Source: Methanocellales archaeon
GTDB taxonomy: Archaea; Halobacteriota; UBA148
Assembly (NCBI GenBank): GCA_028715985.1
Contig: JAQUQR010000005.1
Span: 1 to 64,000 of the forward strand
Direction of reading: 5' to 3'
DNA length: 64,000 bases
Shown here: piece after piece, positions 7,954-16,826 of the stretch
Layout of the letters: the number at the start of each line of letters is the position of its first letter
Position numbering within the stretch: the stretch's first letter is position 1
The notes under the pieces: model-generated
What the model was told of the DNA's origin: nothing
The model's database searches: none
Seen by the model: only the letters and a program-made list of their open reading frames with translations
Position numbers and translations under genes: made by a program

Positions 7954-8037
7954 ATATAACATCGCGATTAACAGGAGTTCGCCCTCGGCGAATTTGAGGA
8001 AATTTCGCAGGAATTTCCCTGTTAATTGCTGTTAGGC
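7954..8037 (-). repeat. attC-like palindromic recombination site
   Basis: Read on the minus strand, the 84-base element starts with GCCTAAC (perfect RYYYAAC) and ends with GTTATAT. Inside these are perfect 9-base arms, ATTAACAGG at 7967-7975 against CCTGTTAAT at 8018-8026, separated from the outer boxes by 6 and 4 bases. The centre has a further hairpin (TTCGCC-CTC-GGCGAA, 7978-7992). This R-spacer-L-centre-L-spacer-R order and size match integron attC sites. The next minus-strand gene starts 63 bases beyond the GTT box. No integrase is visible. Confidence 0.55.
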
Positions 8038-8056
8038 GTCCTGAACGAAGTGAAAG

Positions 8057-8093
8057 CCCGCAGGGCGTGGCAAAATTTCTGAAAGAAATTTTG
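8057..8093. repeat. pair of hairpins next to the attC-like site
   Basis: GCCC-GCA-GGGC at 8057-8067 and CAAAATTTC-TGAAA-GAAATTTTG at 8071-8093 (perfect 9-base stem). They lie between the 3' end of the minus-strand membrane gene at 8246 and the attC-like site, where a transcription terminator would be expected, or they belong to an older copy of the same element. Confidence 0.5.
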
Positions 8094-8245
8094 AGTTGCG
8101 AAGCGGCGCGTTGTTTTTATTTTTAACTATTATCGCTTAAAAATCTTAATATTCACCAACTTGAAAGCTTATTAGTTAGTCCACGAATAGAAATTGCCTA
8201 TAAAGGCATGTGGAAACAGCCACGATTTTTTTGATTGCTTTAAGA

Positions 8246-8779
8246 TTAAGGAAGGTAACCTAATAAAGACCTAAAAAAATCCACAAATGGCCTCCCATAA
8301 ACTGCAGAATAAAATAATGTGAACAGAAAAATGGTTATTAAAATAATCGCGATTATTCTGGCATTTAAAAGCCATTTTCTCTCTACCTTAAAATTCCAAA
8401 GAGCATTTAATAATATTAACAAACCTGCGCCAACAACTATTACCAGTGCAGTGTATTCATGAGGTGTGGACGGATTATAAGGCGTGAGGAAGAAAATAAA
8501 TGAAGCGATAATAGTCAAAATTAAACCACCATATAAAATAGCTTTATCCAAACTTTTTTCTTGCCTTGCAAAAATCTGGTATATTCCTGTAAAAAGAGTG
8601 GGTAAGAGCCAGATCATGTAAGGAGGAAGTAAATAATAAAATATAGTCCTAGTGAAAAATAGGATTGTGCCCCAGTATAATCCATCTGATTTGACTCCCA
8701 TTAAAAATGGGAGTCCAATAGCCCACAATAAGCATAAGAGCCCAAGAATTTTTCTTTTTAAATCAAGATTGTTTTTCAT
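8246..8779 (-). CDS. multispanning membrane protein of unknown function
   Basis: A 177-residue protein with five hydrophobic segments (about residues 10-28, 35-62, 80-100, 112-128 and 140-162) and short polar loops. I do not recognise a family. It begins about 65 bases downstream of a GTTAAGC box on the same strand (complement of 8843-8849) and ends before the attC-like site at 7954-8037, so it has the position of a cassette gene. The AT-rich composition resembles its accessory neighbours rather than the lysine genes. Confidence 0.6.
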   Translation of the reverse strand: MKNNLDLKRKILGLLCLLWAIGLPFLMGVKSDGLYWGTILFFTRTIFYYLLPPYMIWLLPTLFTGIYQIFARQEKSLDKAILYGGLILTIIASFIFFLTPYNPSTPHEYTALVIVVGAGLLILLNALWNFKVERKWLLNARIIAIILITIFLFTLFYSAVYGRPFVDFFRSLLGYLP

Positions 8780-8842
8780 GTTAGCTTAGTTATTTAAATA
8801 AATCATAAAAGTTTCTTTTTTAAAGCGCCGCCGAGCAATTAC

Positions 8843-8849
8843 GCTTAAC
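8843..8849 (-). other. GTTAAGC box, possible cassette junction
   Basis: The plus-strand heptamer GCTTAAC is the complement of GTTAAGC and is identical to the box at 6924-6930. It stands upstream of a single minus-strand gene, as do the other two boxes, at distances of about 890 and 1030 bases between successive boxes. No long paired arms are visible here, so on its own this is weak. Confidence 0.3.
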
Positions 8850-9065
8850 AACTATTAATCGCAATAAATATTCTTTTAACAGTACTAATCAGGGTCAAAA
8901 GCGGAATTTTATAGGCTCTTTTTAGACAGTAAAAATTTTTCATCAGAAAGTTGACCTAGGAATTAAAACTCAGTGAATGAAGTCGGCTGAAAAACTAACT
9001 TTATCCCAGCCGAAGCATAAATAAACTTAAATATCGTCTCCTAACAAAAAGAGATGGAGGATAGT

Positions 9066-9368
9066 ATGGTGTTTTACGATCTTGCCGCTCCAGCCTTTCT
9101 TACAATCGCATTTATACTGGAGCTGTTGGGAATTATCGTAATCTGCTGGGGGGTCGTAGTCTGCACGCTGAAGCTGATCAGAGGCTGTCCATCGTTTAGC
9201 AATGAATTAGCAAGCTATCTGATGTTATCGTTGGATTACATGCTCGGAGCCGAAATCATAAGGACCGTCGTCGCCAGAACCATCGAGGAGCTGACCATAG
9301 TGGGCACGATCATAGTTCTGAGGGGCGCCCTCGGATACATCATCCGCCAAGAGGTTCGTCAAGAATAG
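9066..9368 (+). CDS. DUF1622-family membrane protein
   Basis: About 100 residues with three hydrophobic helices and the conserved LDYMLGAEIIRTVV and EELTIVGTIIVLRGALGYII segments of DUF1622. Members are small integral membrane proteins found in bacteria and archaea and have no known activity. An ATG at 9054 is also in frame, but GGAGG at 9056-9060 sits six bases before the ATG at 9066, which makes 9066 the better start. A TATA-like CTTAAATATC is about 30 bases upstream of the first ATG. It converges on asd with a 5-base gap. Confidence 0.75.
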   Translation: MVFYDLAAPAFLTIAFILELLGIIVICWGVVVCTLKLIRGCPSFSNELASYLMLSLDYMLGAEIIRTVVARTIEELTIVGTIIVLRGALGYIIRQEVRQE

Positions 9369-9373
9369 GCTAA

Positions 9374-10399
9374 TTAAATCATCTTCTTCTTCGCGAGGAG
9401 CTCTGCATTCAGCACAGATGCGCCTGCAGCTCCCCGGATCGTGTTGTGCCCCATGGCGATATACCTTATGCCCTCTCTGATCCTGCCGACCGAAACGCTC
9501 ATGCCATTACCTGCATCTCTGTCCAACCTTGGTTGGGGTCTATCTTCTGCATCATGCACGATGATCGATTTTTCCGGCGCGGTAGGAAGCCCTTTCACCT
9601 CATCACATCTGAATTCCAGAAATACTTCCCTGACCTCCTCCGGCGTTGGGTCTTCTCTCATTATAGCCCATATTGCCTCGGTATGCCCGTCTATCACAGG
9701 AACCCTGTGACAACTTGCGCTTATTGAGAAGCCCGCATTTTCCACTTTAGAGCCGTCAAATGTGCCCAAGATCTTCTGGGCCTCGCTTTCCACCTTCCCC
9801 TCTTCGTCCCCTATGTAAGGAATGACGTTATCGAGGATTGCCATTGACGCCACACCCTCATAACCGGCACCAGAGACGGCCTGCATGGTTGCAACGTACA
9901 AACGCTCTATGTCGAAGCGCATCAAAGGTCCAAGCGTGATTGCCATCATAATGGTCGTGCAGTTTGGATTGTTGACTATGCACCCCTCCCAATTGCGATT
10001 ATCCCTTTGTATTTCTATCAAGCCCAGATGATCCGGGTTGACCTCGGGTATAATGAGGGGTACGTCGCATTCCATTCTGTAGGCGCTGGCATTGCTCGCT
10101 ACCACGAACCCTTCTTCTGCAAATTTGGGCTCCACCTCTTTCGCAATGGAGGCTGGCAGCGCTGAGAACACGATGTCTGCGTCCACTTCTTCCGGAGAGG
10201 TCGGCAAAACCTCCAGGTCTTTTACACTGTCGGGTAGTGGTATACCCAGCCGCCACCTTGCCACTTCGCCGTATTTTTTGCCTACGCTCCTCTCGGATGC
10301 GGTCAGTGATGTCAACTCAAACCACGGGTGGTCTGCCAATAACTGGACGAACCGCTGGCCCACTGCTCCGGTTGCACCGAGTATTCCTGCTTTGATCAT
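9374..10399 (-). CDS. asd: aspartate-semialdehyde dehydrogenase
   Basis: A 341-residue cytosolic enzyme making aspartate 4-semialdehyde from aspartyl phosphate with NADPH, at the branch to lysine, threonine and methionine. The N-terminal Rossmann motif [14 protein letters not shown] (residues 7-20), the catalytic cysteine in [10 protein letters not shown] (about residue 150) and the substrate histidine in [13 protein letters not shown] identify the archaeal/fungal-type ASADH. Length is normal. It is the last gene of a minus-strand run rps17e-dapA-dapB-asd, 36 bases after dapB. Confidence 0.93.
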   Translation of the reverse strand: MIKAGILGATGAVGQRFVQLLADHPWFELTSLTASERSVGKKYGEVARWRLGIPLPDSVKDLEVLPTSPEEVDADIVFSALPASIAKEVEPKFAEEGFVVASNASAYRMECDVPLIIPEVNPDHLGLIEIQRDNRNWEGCIVNNPNCTTIMMAITLGPLMRFDIERLYVATMQAVSGAGYEGVASMAILDNVIPYIGDEEGKVESEAQKILGTFDGSKVENAGFSISASCHRVPVIDGHTEAIWAIMREDPTPEEVREVFLEFRCDEVKGLPTAPEKSIIVHDAEDRPQPRLDRDAGNGMSVSVGRIREGIRYIAMGHNTIRGAAGASVLNAELLAKKKMI

Positions 10400-10435
10400 G
10401 CTTAAATCACACCTTCCAGGTAAATATTAAGTCTG

Positions 10436-11200
10436 CTATATCCCGAGGACATCCTCCATCGAATGTATTCCCTTCTTCGAATTGACGACCCACCTTATTG
10501 CTCGGAGGACTCCAGAAGCAAACGCCTGCCTGCTATGCGCTCTGTGTATGATCTCCATCCTTTCGCCGTCTCCGGCAAACAGGACCAGATGGTCTCCCAC
10601 GATATCTCCGCCTCGAACTGCATGGACTCCGATTTCGTCCTCTCTTGGACAAAGTCCCTCTCGCCCATATATTATTTTTTTCCCGCCCAGGGCATCGCTT
10701 ATTATCTTTGCTGCACGCGTTGCAGTGCCACTGGGTGCATCTTTTTTTTGCCGATGATGAGCCTCGACGATCTCGACATCATAGCCCTCTAGATGCTTGG
10801 CCGCTTCCCCTATCATCTTCCAAAACACGTTCACACCAACAGAAAAATTGGGAGATATGACCGCTGCTACCTTCTCATCGATAGCTCTTTCCATTTGGGC
10901 TTGTTGCCGAGGTGTGAATCCAGTCGTACCTATGACCAAATTCACGCCATGCTCGGCCGCAAATATCGCATTCTCCACTGCTCCGCTCGCGGTGGTGAAG
11001 TCAACCAGTACATCTGGATTTTTTTTCGTGAGCATTTCACCGACATCTTTTGCATCTGAAACTTTCACTCCTCCCATATCTGAGCCCACGCCCCTCACGT
11101 CAAACGCTGCCACGAGTTCCATGTCCCCCTCTTGCAGAACGTTCTGTGCTATCAAGGAGCCCATACGTCCGCAGGCGCCAGTAACGGCGACTTTGATCAT
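10436..11200 (-). CDS. dapB: 4-hydroxy-tetrahydrodipicolinate reductase
   Basis: A 254-residue enzyme reducing the DapA product in the diaminopimelate route to lysine. It has the nucleotide-binding motif [14 protein letters not shown] at the N-terminus, [10 protein letters not shown], the catalytic [18 protein letters not shown] (histidine and lysine of the active site) and the C-terminal [12 protein letters not shown]. Its start overlaps the 3' end of dapA by four bases (ATGA), indicating translational coupling. Confidence 0.93.
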   Translation of the reverse strand: MIKVAVTGACGRMGSLIAQNVLQEGDMELVAAFDVRGVGSDMGGVKVSDAKDVGEMLTKKNPDVLVDFTTASGAVENAIFAAEHGVNLVIGTTGFTPRQQAQMERAIDEKVAAVISPNFSVGVNVFWKMIGEAAKHLEGYDVEIVEAHHRQKKDAPSGTATRAAKIISDALGGKKIIYGREGLCPREDEIGVHAVRGGDIVGDHLVLFAGDGERMEIIHRAHSRQAFASGVLRAIRWVVNSKKGIHSMEDVLGI

Positions 11201-12069
11201 AATATCACCAGTGACTCCAATACGCTCCTTAGATTTGTCGCATTCTTTTCACTCAGTGTGTAGAGTGGGGGGCGAAGTTTGCCTGCCGCTAAGCCCCGCC
11301 AGCCCATTGCAGTCTTAATTGGAATCGGATTCGTCTCCAGGAAAAGGGCGCGGAATAAAGGCGATAGGATGTAATGCAGCTCTCTGGCTCTGTCCAGCCT
11401 GCCGTCCAGAAACGCAGTTACCATGTCGCTCACTTGCCTCGGAATGATGTTGGCTGCAACTGACACCACTCCCTTGCCGCCCAACGCCATAATTGGTAAC
11501 GTTAATGCATCATCTCCAGAGAGCACGACGAAGTCCAGATCACGCGTTAACTCGATTATCTTGGAAACCTGGTTAATATCGCCGCTAGCCTCCTTGATTC
11601 CGACGATGTTCTCCACTTTTGCAAGTTCGGCCACGACATCCGCACTCATGTTCTTGCTCGTCCTAGATGGAACATTATACAGTATGATCGGAATGTCACA
11701 TTTTTCTGCAACCGTCTTATAATGCGTGATTAAGCCTGCATCGGTCGGCTTATTGTAGTAGGGCGTGATCAGCATAGCAGCATCTGCACCGGCATCTGAT
11801 GCATATTTTGTGAGTTCAATCGCCTCTTTCGTATTATTCGAACCGGTTCCAGGGATGACTGGAACTCTGGATGCATCTATGGCAACATCGATGATCTTCT
11901 TCTGCTCTTGATGCGAGAGCGTGGCCGCCTCCCCGGTACATCCGGCAGGAACTATCCCAGACACTCCATTCTCGATGGCAAAATTGATGTTCGAGCGCAA
12001 ACCGTCTTCATCCACTTTGTCATCTTTAGTGAATGGTGTGATAAGAGCCGGAAAGATCCCTTCAAACAT
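11197..12069 (-). CDS. dapA: 4-hydroxy-tetrahydrodipicolinate synthase
   Basis: A 290-residue (beta/alpha)8 aldolase condensing pyruvate with aspartate semialdehyde. [15 protein letters not shown] carries the family TTGE-like loop (here CTGE), [13 protein letters not shown] contains the catalytic tyrosine, and [10 protein letters not shown] contains the Schiff-base lysine. It overlaps the end of rps17e by eight bases and dapB by four, a tight operon seen also in other euryarchaea. Confidence 0.93.
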   Translation of the reverse strand: MFEGIFPALITPFTKDDKVDEDGLRSNINFAIENGVSGIVPAGCTGEAATLSHQEQKKIIDVAIDASRVPVIPGTGSNNTKEAIELTKYASDAGADAAMLITPYYNKPTDAGLITHYKTVAEKCDIPIILYNVPSRTSKNMSADVVAELAKVENIVGIKEASGDINQVSKIIELTRDLDFVVLSGDDALTLPIMALGGKGVVSVAANIIPRQVSDMVTAFLDGRLDRARELHYILSPLFRALFLETNPIPIKTAMGWRGLAAGKLRPPLYTLSEKNATNLRSVLESLVIL

Positions 12070-12265
12070 TTTTCCCCCCTCCTTTCTTAGGTTTTAATTG
12101 GGTGGTTATATATCCTGCGATCCTATTTCTGATCGCCGTGCTTTTGATGTCCGTATGCTCATATACGTGCTTCTTGTTCTCGTCGAAATCCGCTACAAAC
12201 ACATCTGGATACATTTTTATCAGTTTGTTTCCGACACTTTTGACGTATGTTGGTTTAACACCCAT
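12062..12265 (-). CDS. rps17e: ribosomal protein S17e (eS17)
   Basis: A 67-residue basic protein with the archaeal/eukaryotic eS17 pattern: [24 protein letters not shown] followed by [11 protein letters not shown] and a lysine-glycine tail. Found in the small subunit of archaeal and eukaryotic ribosomes and absent from bacteria, so it is a strong domain marker for the window. It heads the lysine genes and overlaps dapA by eight bases. Confidence 0.92.
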   Translation of the reverse strand: MGVKPTYVKSVGNKLIKMYPDVFVADFDENKKHVYEHTDIKSTAIRNRIAGYITTQLKPKKGGGKNV

Positions 12266-12288
12266 TCTCTCTCATCCTTCATCCTTAT

Positions 12289-13599
12289 TTATCGTTTTGC
12301 TATTTTAATCACTTTTTGGGCTGCATCTGTGGCAGAACATCCCAGGACTCTTATCATCGGCTCTTTTCCCACGCTGCCCAAGTCATAGATGACATCTGGA
12401 ACGAATCCGAATTTTTTGATCGCAGTATGAGCCCCCCACTCCATTGTCTCCATGCCTTTTGGCTCCTCTCCTCTGTCAAATGAAGTAACGGAGAATCCCA
12501 ATTTTTTGCACCTTGCTAGGATATCTGGTGAATATTTTATGTTCATGCCTCCCCTGAATTCTTCATCAAATTGCATTGCTTCAAGAATAAACCGTGCGAC
12601 ATGGCTGCTAGCGCCAAAATCGACATCTCCTGCAGCCCTTGCACCGTCCATGCGTACGATCCTCCCCCTGACGGCAGCTACATCGTTTACGGAAGAGGCA
12701 CCTGGGATGGCCATCCCAATATTGCTCCCAACCTCTGGAATTAGTTTTGAGAATCCCTCACATTTTTCCAGTAATGAAACAGCATTACGCACATCTTTCA
12801 GCACACTGTATCTTTCTGCACTATCTCGGATAAATCCCAAGGGGTTTACAATACTGCTACCGCCACCTACACCCACCCTACTGCTGATGGATGCCAGAAC
12901 GAACTCCTTTGCCTTGGCTGCAGCATTTTTTAGATCGAAGGCTTTTGCTAAGTAGACCGCCAGAGCGGCAGAATAGGTACAACCCGTACCATGTGCGCCT
13001 CCGTCTATCAGTCCCCCCTCCATCAATTTAAATGCACCGTCATATAACACATCCGTGCCATCAAGATGCCCGCCGGTAACTATTACGGCCTTAGCGCCCA
13101 AATCATGTATTTTGATTGCAGCTCTTTTTGCACTCTCTCGATCGGTAACCTCCATATCAGCGATAACACCTGCCTCAAAGGCGTTTGGTGTTACAACCGT
13201 CGCTAGGGGAAATAGCTCCTCGACTAGGGATGAAATCGCATTTCGTCGAAGCAACGATCCTCCTGCCTCTGCTGTCATCACCGGATCGACTACCAGAGGT
13301 ATCTTGTGTTTTCTTATCTGTTGGGCTACAGCGTTTACTATCTCAGCTGAGTGGAGCATGCCAGTTTTTGCATAATCCACATTGAAATCTTTCACTATGG
13401 AATCCATTTGGTCCACTACGACGTCTGGGGGCAAGCCGTGGACTTTCTGCACTCCGCATGTGTTTTGTGCCGTGATTGCAGTAATTGCACAGGTTCCATG
13501 CACGTCTAATGCGGCAAAAGTCTTCAGATCTGCCTGGATACCAGCGCCGCCTCCACTATCAGAGCCAGCTATGCTGATTATGCACCTCATGTCAACCAT
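12289..13599 (-). CDS. thiDN: bifunctional HMP(-P) kinase / thiamine-phosphate synthase (ThiD-ThiN)
   Basis: A 436-residue fusion. Residues 1-260 form a ThiD ribokinase-fold domain ([19 protein letters not shown] for HMP binding, PVMTAEAGG, and [10 protein letters not shown] with the catalytic cysteine and anion hole). Residues 270-436 form ThiN, the archaeal thiamine-phosphate synthase domain ([39 protein letters not shown]). It phosphorylates hydroxymethylpyrimidine twice and joins it to the thiazole. Starts at 13599 (ATG GTT GAC) or 13590 (ATG AGG) are both possible. A TATA-like TTTAAATAAT lies some 20 bases upstream with no clear ribosome-binding site, suggesting a nearly leaderless transcript. 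Confidence 0.9.
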   Translation of the reverse strand: MVDMRCIISIAGSDSGGGAGIQADLKTFAALDVHGTCAITAITAQNTCGVQKVHGLPPDVVVDQMDSIVKDFNVDYAKTGMLHSAEIVNAVAQQIRKHKIPLVVDPVMTAEAGGSLLRRNAISSLVEELFPLATVVTPNAFEAGVIADMEVTDRESAKRAAIKIHDLGAKAVIVTGGHLDGTDVLYDGAFKLMEGGLIDGGAHGTGCTYSAALAVYLAKAFDLKNAAAKAKEFVLASISSRVGVGGGSSIVNPLGFIRDSAERYSVLKDVRNAVSLLEKCEGFSKLIPEVGSNIGMAIPGASSVNDVAAVRGRIVRMDGARAAGDVDFGASSHVARFILEAMQFDEEFRGGMNIKYSPDILARCKKLGFSVTSFDRGEEPKGMETMEWGAHTAIKKFGFVPDVIYDLGSVGKEPMIRVLGCSATDAAQKVIKIAKR

Positions 13600-13715
13600 T
13601 AGAGAGTGGGGCTTATTATTTAAAGGAATATCTTGGTACGGTATATTGAATGGAAAAGGAGTTTTATGGTATATGAAATGGACAAATAAAATAAAACAAA
13701 ATAAAATAGAAAAGG

Positions 13716-14396
13716 ATGTTTATGCCATATAGAAAAGGACGTGATAACGCCCCCTACAAGTTAATAGTACTCGATATGGATGGAACCCTTCTTGAAGGTA
13801 GGACCATCTACGCTTTAGCAGCAGAGCTGGACTTTGAAGAGCATCTGCGCAAGATCATCACATCTAATCTGCAGGATTTTGAAAAGACCGTTGAGATTGC
13901 CAAACTTCTCAAAGGACTGTCTGTTGCACGTTTCTTAGAGATATTCGATAAGATCCCGCTTAGGGCAGGTGTCCAAAAAGTCATAGTTGCTGCTAAAAAA
14001 GCAGGTATGATGACCGTTATAGCCACAGACAGCTACCAACTGGCTGCTAATAGGTTGGCAGAAAGACTAGGTATTGACAGGGCATTTGCAAACGAATTGG
14101 AAGTCAGGGAAAAGGAGATCACGGGCAGAATTAAGCTGAACAATGATATATTAGAGCCGCGTATGGCTGGTTGTAATATCCATTCAGTCTGTAAGCGAGA
14201 TATCCTGCATAAACTATGTGATGAACTGAAAATTACTCCTGCTGAAATTGTGGCAGTTGGCGACTCCTCTAATGATAAATGCATGATAAAGGCTGCTGGC
14301 GTGGGAGTTACCTTCGAGTCATCGACGGATATAAAGGAATTTGCCGATATAATATTGAACGACGATCTGAGCAAAATGTTGGATTATATTCTATGA
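13716..14396 (+). CDS. HAD-superfamily phosphatase (SerB-like; possible glycosyl-3-phosphoglycerate phosphatase)
   Basis: A 226-residue HAD hydrolase. Motif I is [10 protein letters not shown] (residues 18-27), motif II is the ATDS region, motif III is a lysine in the middle third, and motif IV is [12 protein letters not shown]. By fold it resembles phosphoserine phosphatase. The next gene, nine bases downstream, is a glycosyltransferase of the glucosyl-3-phosphoglycerate synthase type, so the HAD protein may dephosphorylate the sugar-phosphoglycerate product. Serine synthesis remains an alternative. Confidence 0.7.
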   Translation: MFMPYRKGRDNAPYKLIVLDMDGTLLEGRTIYALAAELDFEEHLRKIITSNLQDFEKTVEIAKLLKGLSVARFLEIFDKIPLRAGVQKVIVAAKKAGMMTVIATDSYQLAANRLAERLGIDRAFANELEVREKEITGRIKLNNDILEPRMAGCNIHSVCKRDILHKLCDELKITPAEIVAVGDSSNDKCMIKAAGVGVTFESSTDIKEFADIILNDDLSKMLDYIL

Positions 14397-14404
14397 GGGA
14401 TTAG

Positions 14405-15520
14405 ATGTACGATTTCGATTGTACTGATTTTGAACTGCCAGATCTGCTTCGTAAGAAAGGGGAGGCTAAGATATCTGTCATCCTACCATCTTTCAGGGAG
14501 AAGAAGACCATTGGGGAAATTATCGTTAAGATGGGAAAACTGGTAAATGAAGGGCTCGTCGACGAGATTTTAGTGGTGGAAGGCTCGACCCTCGATGGAG
14601 AAATTGAATACGAGACCATGAAGGTGGCAGCCGAGGCAGCCTTTGACTCGCTTGAAGATTTTGATAAGTTCAAGGTCATTCATCAAAGCCTACCAGAAAT
14701 ATGTGAAATATTGGAGACCAATGTGACACATGGGAAGGGGAATGCGCTCTATAAGGGGGCAGCATGTTCGCAGGGAGACATTCTGGTTTTTCTCGACTCT
14801 GACATTATAAACATCAAGAAGCGCTTTGCTACTGGCTTGGTAGGCCCCATCCTCTCCTTCAAGGACATCCTTTTCTCAAAGGCTTATTATCATCGCCCTA
14901 GGTTCAAGATGAGAGGCAAGACTATCTTCGGCGGGCGGGTGACAAGACTCTTCATGCTACCCATCCTGAAAATTCTGTGTCGAATGTACAATGTCTTTGA
15001 TGGACTGGAGGATTTCAAGTATCCGCTTAGCGGCGAAATTGCGATGACAAGAGATGTTTTTGAATCCCTAGCGATTCCATGCCATTATGGTGTGGACGTA
15101 GCGATTTTGATAGAGGTATACAAAAAATTTGGTTATGGAGCCCTCTCCCAGGTTGACCTGCATGAACATATCCACGTTCATCGATCAGATAAAGCCCTCA
15201 CAGAGATGGTGGAGCAAATTACCAAGGAGTTGTTCTGGCTCGTGCGCGAGAACACCAATATTGATTTTGGGGAGGAAATGAGGAGAAAAAGCATCATCGA
15301 TCTGTATAGGTATCACGCCTTTGAGGGGGTGAAGACCGTGGACGACTTCGAACGGATTGATGCCTATGGGAGAAGCTTTGCCAGAGGGCTAAAAGCTCTG
15401 CACAAGTTTGAGGTGAGGCTTCAACCTCCGCTTCAAGAAAAGCCAAACTATGAAAAACGCAAGCATATGCTTCATAAATGTGCATCCGATTTTACTCGGG
15501 GTATTGGGAGCCAGCTCTAG
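14405..15520 (+). CDS. GT-A family glycosyltransferase, probable glucosyl-3-phosphoglycerate synthase type (GT81-like)
   Basis: A 371-residue protein with ISVILPSFREKKTIGEII (nucleotide-sugar binding), THGKGNALYKGA, the metal-binding LVFLDSDIINI and a later GEIAMTRDVFESL plus HEHIHVHRS histidine cluster. This set matches retaining GT81-like enzymes that attach glucose or mannose to 3-phosphoglycerate, the first step of making the solute glucosylglycerate or mannosylglycerate. It follows the HAD phosphatase and faces a glycerate kinase whose stop codon overlaps its own. Confidence 0.75.
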   Translation: MYDFDCTDFELPDLLRKKGEAKISVILPSFREKKTIGEIIVKMGKLVNEGLVDEILVVEGSTLDGEIEYETMKVAAEAAFDSLEDFDKFKVIHQSLPEICEILETNVTHGKGNALYKGAACSQGDILVFLDSDIINIKKRFATGLVGPILSFKDILFSKAYYHRPRFKMRGKTIFGGRVTRLFMLPILKILCRMYNVFDGLEDFKYPLSGEIAMTRDVFESLAIPCHYGVDVAILIEVYKKFGYGALSQVDLHEHIHVHRSDKALTEMVEQITKELFWLVRENTNIDFGEEMRRKSIIDLYRYHAFEGVKTVDDFERIDAYGRSFARGLKALHKFEVRLQPPLQEKPNYEKRKHMLHKCASDFTRGIGSQL

Positions 15521-16815
15521 AAACACAGGACGACACGTAGATCGTTGAGGTTTGTTCCCGTTTTTCCTGTCATTATCAGGTCATCCATCTTTTTGAAGAA
15601 GTTATATGAATCGTTGTTCTCTAGGAATTTTTTGGAGCCCAAGCCCAATTCTTCGGCTCGCTTGAGGGAATTACCATCAGCTACTGCTCCTGCGGCATCA
15701 GTGAATCCATCGATTCCATCAGAATCCACTGCAGCAATTACGATTCTTTCCTCGGCGATTTCATTCAAACAGGATAGAACGAACTCTTGGTTTGGTCCCC
15801 CATTGCCTGATCCTTTTACTTGGACGGTCAACTCTCCACCGCTGATCAGGCATGATGGGTGCTTTACGTGTTGGATTTCTTTTAAATGCCTGGGCCCCTC
15901 TAATCTGGCCTCACCTATGACATCCTCCATGATTGTCGTGGAGTAGCCTAACTTCTGTGCTTTTTCTTTTGCGGCAGATATCATGATCTTGCTAGTTAGA
16001 ATTATCTCGTTATGGGCGCTCTCAAAGACCGAATCCGTTGACTTCGGCGTATCAGCCAGATTGCCTGCATAACCCTCCTCTAGCACTCTCCGAATATCCT
16101 GTGGAACTCTTACCCAGAGGTCATATTTTCGTAGTATATCAATCGCATCTGCGTAGGTGGAATCATCCGGCACGGTCGGACCCGAGGCGATGACATCTGC
16201 TCTATCACCCACGACATCGGATATTATCAAGCTTGTCAACCTCGCTGGATGCGCTCTGGCTGCTAACTGACCGCCTTTTATCTGGGATAAGTGCTTTCTC
16301 ACTGCATTTATCTCATTGATATTCGCTCCTGACTTGAGGAGAAGCTCATTTGTCTTTGTCAACGATCTGATGGATACGCCTTGTTTGGGTAGTGTTAATA
16401 GGGCAGACCCCCCACCCGATACCAAACATATGACAAGATCGTCATATTTTGCCATGTCCACAACCTCCAACAAACTTTTCGTCGCAAAGACGTTCTTTTC
16501 GGCTGGTATGGGATGCGCTCCAACCAAAATTTTGATCCTTTTCGTTTCTTGAGGAGAGGTGGTGATGACAACTCCTCCACATATCCTGTCGCCCAGAATG
16601 TTCTCCGTCTCAACTGCCATCTGTCCGGATGCCTTTCCAAATCCCACCACAAAAATCCTGTTCGCATTTAGATCAAGACGCTCAAAAGCTCGCTGAAGAA
16701 ATATTCTAGGATGAGAAGCTCTCAAGGCATGCTCTAAAATTTCAAGGATGTCAGACCTCGCTTTTTTGAACTCAGCAGTAGTATTTGAGATCAGCCCCGT
16801 CTTGTTCTGGATCAT
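15517..16815 (-). CDS. glycerate 2-kinase (GckA/MOFRL family)
   Basis: A 432-residue protein of the DUF4147 + MOFRL type. The N-terminal domain has FVVGFGKASGQMAVE and CLVSGGGSALLTLP; the C-terminal MOFRL domain has CLISGGELTVQVKGSGNGGPNQEFVLS and AAVDSDGIDGFTDAAGA. Such kinases phosphorylate glycerate at C2 with ATP. Between two GT81-like glycosyltransferases, it could supply or recycle the phosphoglycerate acceptor. Its end overlaps the neighbouring convergent gene by four bases. Confidence 0.88.
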   Translation of the reverse strand: MIQNKTGLISNTTAEFKKARSDILEILEHALRASHPRIFLQRAFERLDLNANRIFVVGFGKASGQMAVETENILGDRICGGVVITTSPQETKRIKILVGAHPIPAEKNVFATKSLLEVVDMAKYDDLVICLVSGGGSALLTLPKQGVSIRSLTKTNELLLKSGANINEINAVRKHLSQIKGGQLAARAHPARLTSLIISDVVGDRADVIASGPTVPDDSTYADAIDILRKYDLWVRVPQDIRRVLEEGYAGNLADTPKSTDSVFESAHNEIILTSKIMISAAKEKAQKLGYSTTIMEDVIGEARLEGPRHLKEIQHVKHPSCLISGGELTVQVKGSGNGGPNQEFVLSCLNEIAEERIVIAAVDSDGIDGFTDAAGAVADGNSLKRAEELGLGSKKFLENNDSYNFFKKMDDLIMTGKTGTNLNDLRVVLCF

Positions 16816-16826
16816 ATCAATTCAAT

